64,000 bases of DNA from positions 439,001-503,000 of the forward strand of contig JAQFVV010006216.1 in NCBI GenBank assembly GCA_028023455.1, in the 5' to 3' direction. Source of the stretch: Epiperipatus broadwayi (lineage: Eukaryota > Onychophora > Udeonychophora > Euonychophora > Peripatidae). The translations under genes were made by a program, and so were the position numbers. The notes beneath the pieces were generated by a model, which was given only the letters and a program-made list of their open reading frames with translations, had not been told where the DNA came from and searched no databases. This document shows, piece by piece, positions 62,150-64,000 of this stretch. Numbering within the stretch: the stretch's first letter is position 1; each line of letters begins with the position of its first letter.

Positions 62150-62910
62150 ATATTAAAGCATACTAATTTATGATCTATCCAAGATCTTGTGAGTCTTATG
62201 CAATCTGAACTTCTGATGTATTCTGAATCCTAACAATAATGTAATATGTTAAATGGCATTGTTTTGAGCATGAATGTATCAATGTTCCTTTAGAGTGAAT
62301 TTTCTTCCTAATTAACATGCTTTTGATAGTCAATCCATGTGTTGAGCATAAATTTAATAATAACAAACCATTAGAATTTATAACACTAATATTAATCCAA
62401 TAATTTTTGACCAAGTCTGCCAACATATGCATTAACATATCCGTGAAGAAAAAAATTGATCATATACTGATATCTAACAAAGATTAAAAGTTTTACTTCT
62501 TTGAATTCTCTTAATTTATTGTTAGAGCATAGGCACTGATAAAATGAGTTATAGTACCTTTATGCAAGGTGTATGTTAGGATCATTAATCCTTCATTAAT
62601 GCAATGAGGAATTCCAATAAAGAAGATACTAAATTAGATTTTACAGCAAATTGAACACCATACTTTCTTTTACCACTGATTGACCTCTGCCTTCCCAAAA
62701 AAATGTATATCCATTCATCTGTTCTAATAAACTTCCTTCTTCTGGGAGACAATTTTCACTAAAAGAAGCTATATCAATTTTGAAACTTGACATTTCTTTA
62801 GCTGTAAGTGCATATCTCTTGACTAGTCATGAAGAATTTGCATTAAGTAAAGTTTCCACATTCCATGTATTTACATTTAGAAAAAAAAATTATATGTGTG
62901 TACTTATCTT
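62150..62910 (-). pseudogene. LINE endonuclease remnant
   Basis: The N-terminal nuclease of the same LINE. The open piece at 62,196-62,438 carries the N-G-L-x-L-L and H-L-T-Y-Y-I-I-V-R blocks. The W-I-D-H-K-L-V block with the catalytic Asp-His follows near 62,170. The first block, with T-W-N-V and F-S-E-N, is at 62,780-62,900; its catalytic Glu is retained (S-E-N in place of the usual S-E-T). Several stops separate the blocks. Confidence 0.75.
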
Positions 62911-64000
62911 TAGCACTATCATTGCCATTTACTACACCACCACTATTAATATTATTATTAATATTATTATTATTTCTACTGCTGGAATGTAATCTACCAG
63001 GTGTGACACCCTAGCCAGACTATAAGAGACAGGCATAACCATTTACTAGGCTTTGCTATTTCCATGGTAGGCAGGGGATCCTTAAATAGGACTGTTTAAA
63101 GATAAATATTTGCCTGCCAAAATTTCATGTCTTACTTAAATTTACCCCCCCAAACTGTTTCATTAGTGACACTACTGCCTCAAGAAAATAAAATTTAAGA
63201 ACTGCCAGCCTACAAACCTGTCACTATCATTTCCCTCTTAATTCTTGTGCTAAAAAAAAGAAGAAAAAAGAATATTGGAGACTGAAATATTGCACATATA
63301 GTTAAAAAATGGAAAGTTGTGACCCAATCATACAAATCCCATTATTACAATTATTATAATGAGTTTTCAAATGGGATGAGAAGTTCATGACAACTGGGAA
63401 CTACAATAACTTAAGTGATTCAAAGAAGGGGGGGCATAAAATTCTGTTTGTATTGAAAACAGTACTTATCCTTTGATGAATCATCATCCTAGCCTACAAG
63501 TCAGCATGAGCTCTTGATTGGGCACTGTTTATTTGATATTCACAGGTGGTCTTTATATCTAAAATCTATGACACTATCCACCAAGTGTAGAGCCCACTAG
63601 TAGTCTGAGTACAGCACCTGACTGTGGCTAAAGTATAATTATTATATAACTCAAATTATCTGCCTAAAAGCAAATAGAATAATTAGATGATAAAGCTACA
63701 TTATACACATCATGGTCAATGAAGATTTATTGATTACAGTTCTTTCACAATTTATTCTTGTACATAAACTTTAGAGTTACAACTTAAGTCTTAGTAAGTA
63801 TACTATATCAATATACATTTTATTAAAATAATCTGTTTAAGACAACTAACTGATAAGCTAATACACAGTACAGAAAAAACTTAGACTTATTGAAAATATA
63901 GCTAAGCACTGCTTTTTGATAAATTCAAATGATTGAATAACTCCAGTCAAAAGTTTTTGTAATTAATTTTGATGATTTAATCTGGCAGATTACATAATAC
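62911..64000. other. Possible LINE 5' region, then non-coding DNA
   Basis: 63,000-63,240 and 63,420-63,620 are less AT-rich than the surroundings and lie directly upstream of the minus-strand LINE, so they may be its 5' UTR or first ORF. A run of seven C lies near 63,146 and seven G near 63,430. Nothing else recognised. Confidence 0.4.

Larger units (their letters stand above)
60060..62910 (-). mobile_element. Decayed LINE (endonuclease, RT, terminal zinc finger)
   Basis: Minus-strand order: the APE endonuclease starts L-N-V-N-T-W-N-V at about 62,900, then I-D-I-A-S-F-S-E-N, then N-G-L-L-L-L-N-L-C at about 62,370 and I-D-H-K-L-V at about 62,170. The RT has D-L-Y-I-T-Y-I-D-L-I-K-A-F at about 61,250, L-A-P-T-L-F-S-L-F at about 61,100 and the catalytic box at 60,969-60,980. 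The thumb (Y-L-D-S...F-N-K-L-K) lies at 60,663-60,800. A C-terminal finger, C-S-I-C-R-C-I-C-G-S-Q-I-G, lies at about 60,120. This family is distinct from the RTE copy at 17-20 kb and is common in marine invertebrates. Stops and frameshifts are frequent. The less AT-rich segment 63,000-63,240 may be its 5' part. Confidence 0.82.

Overview
This is a eukaryotic, very AT-rich, gene-poor window. It is dominated by simple-sequence repeats (long TA, TAA, AAG and TAG arrays) and by metazoan-type retroelements. I see no bacterial, viral or organellar gene set, no rRNA, no intact tRNA and no CRISPR. The mix of APE-type LINEs, GIY-YIG Penelope-like elements and a Ty3/gypsy LTR element, with huge compound microsatellites, fits an invertebrate animal. 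A mollusc (cephalopod-like) is my guess, but the sequence alone does not prove it. No host protein-coding gene could be recognised. Apart from gag and pol, most reading frames over 60 codons are chance openings in AT-rich DNA or translated microsatellites.

Layout. 0.24-1.37 kb: the 3' end of a LINE on the minus strand, whose tail has become a ~440 bp AAG/AAT microsatellite. 1.4-17 kb: AT-rich non-coding DNA with hairpin repeats at 6.94 and 10.8 kb, a compound trinucleotide array at 12.8-13.1 kb and several TA arrays. 17.16-20.15 kb: a near full-length but broken RTE-clade LINE on the plus strand. 23.15-35.43 kb: a 12.3 kb Ty3/gypsy retrotransposon on the minus strand with 2.66 kb LTRs that are almost identical, an open pol and a nearly open gag, inserted inside a TA microsatellite. 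35.5-48.1 kb: AT-rich DNA with a 150 bp palindromic repeat at 43.1 kb. 48.1-49.46 kb: a repeat family in inverted plus tandem arrangement (459 bp monomer) in which every copy holds a hammerhead-ribozyme-like motif and a tRNA-like B box. 51.3-51.9 kb: a decayed coiled-coil (gag-like) frame. 52.26-52.55 kb: a 290 bp element with 37 bp inverted ends. 53.2-54.86 kb and 59.1-59.94 kb: two different Penelope-like (GIY-YIG) remnants, each a divergent inverted pair. 55.85-56.10 kb: a promoter-like segment with two CCAAT boxes and a TATA box. 57.85 kb: a tRNA-like SINE head. 60.06-62.9 kb: a decayed LINE (endonuclease, RT, terminal zinc finger) on the minus strand.

How the parts relate. The LTR element is the only one that looks recently active. 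The most interesting theme is that the hammerhead-bearing repeat and both Penelope-like loci share one architecture, a minus-strand copy abutting a plus-strand copy, head to head. This suggests, as inference, that a Penelope-type integration process also moved the small ribozyme repeat.
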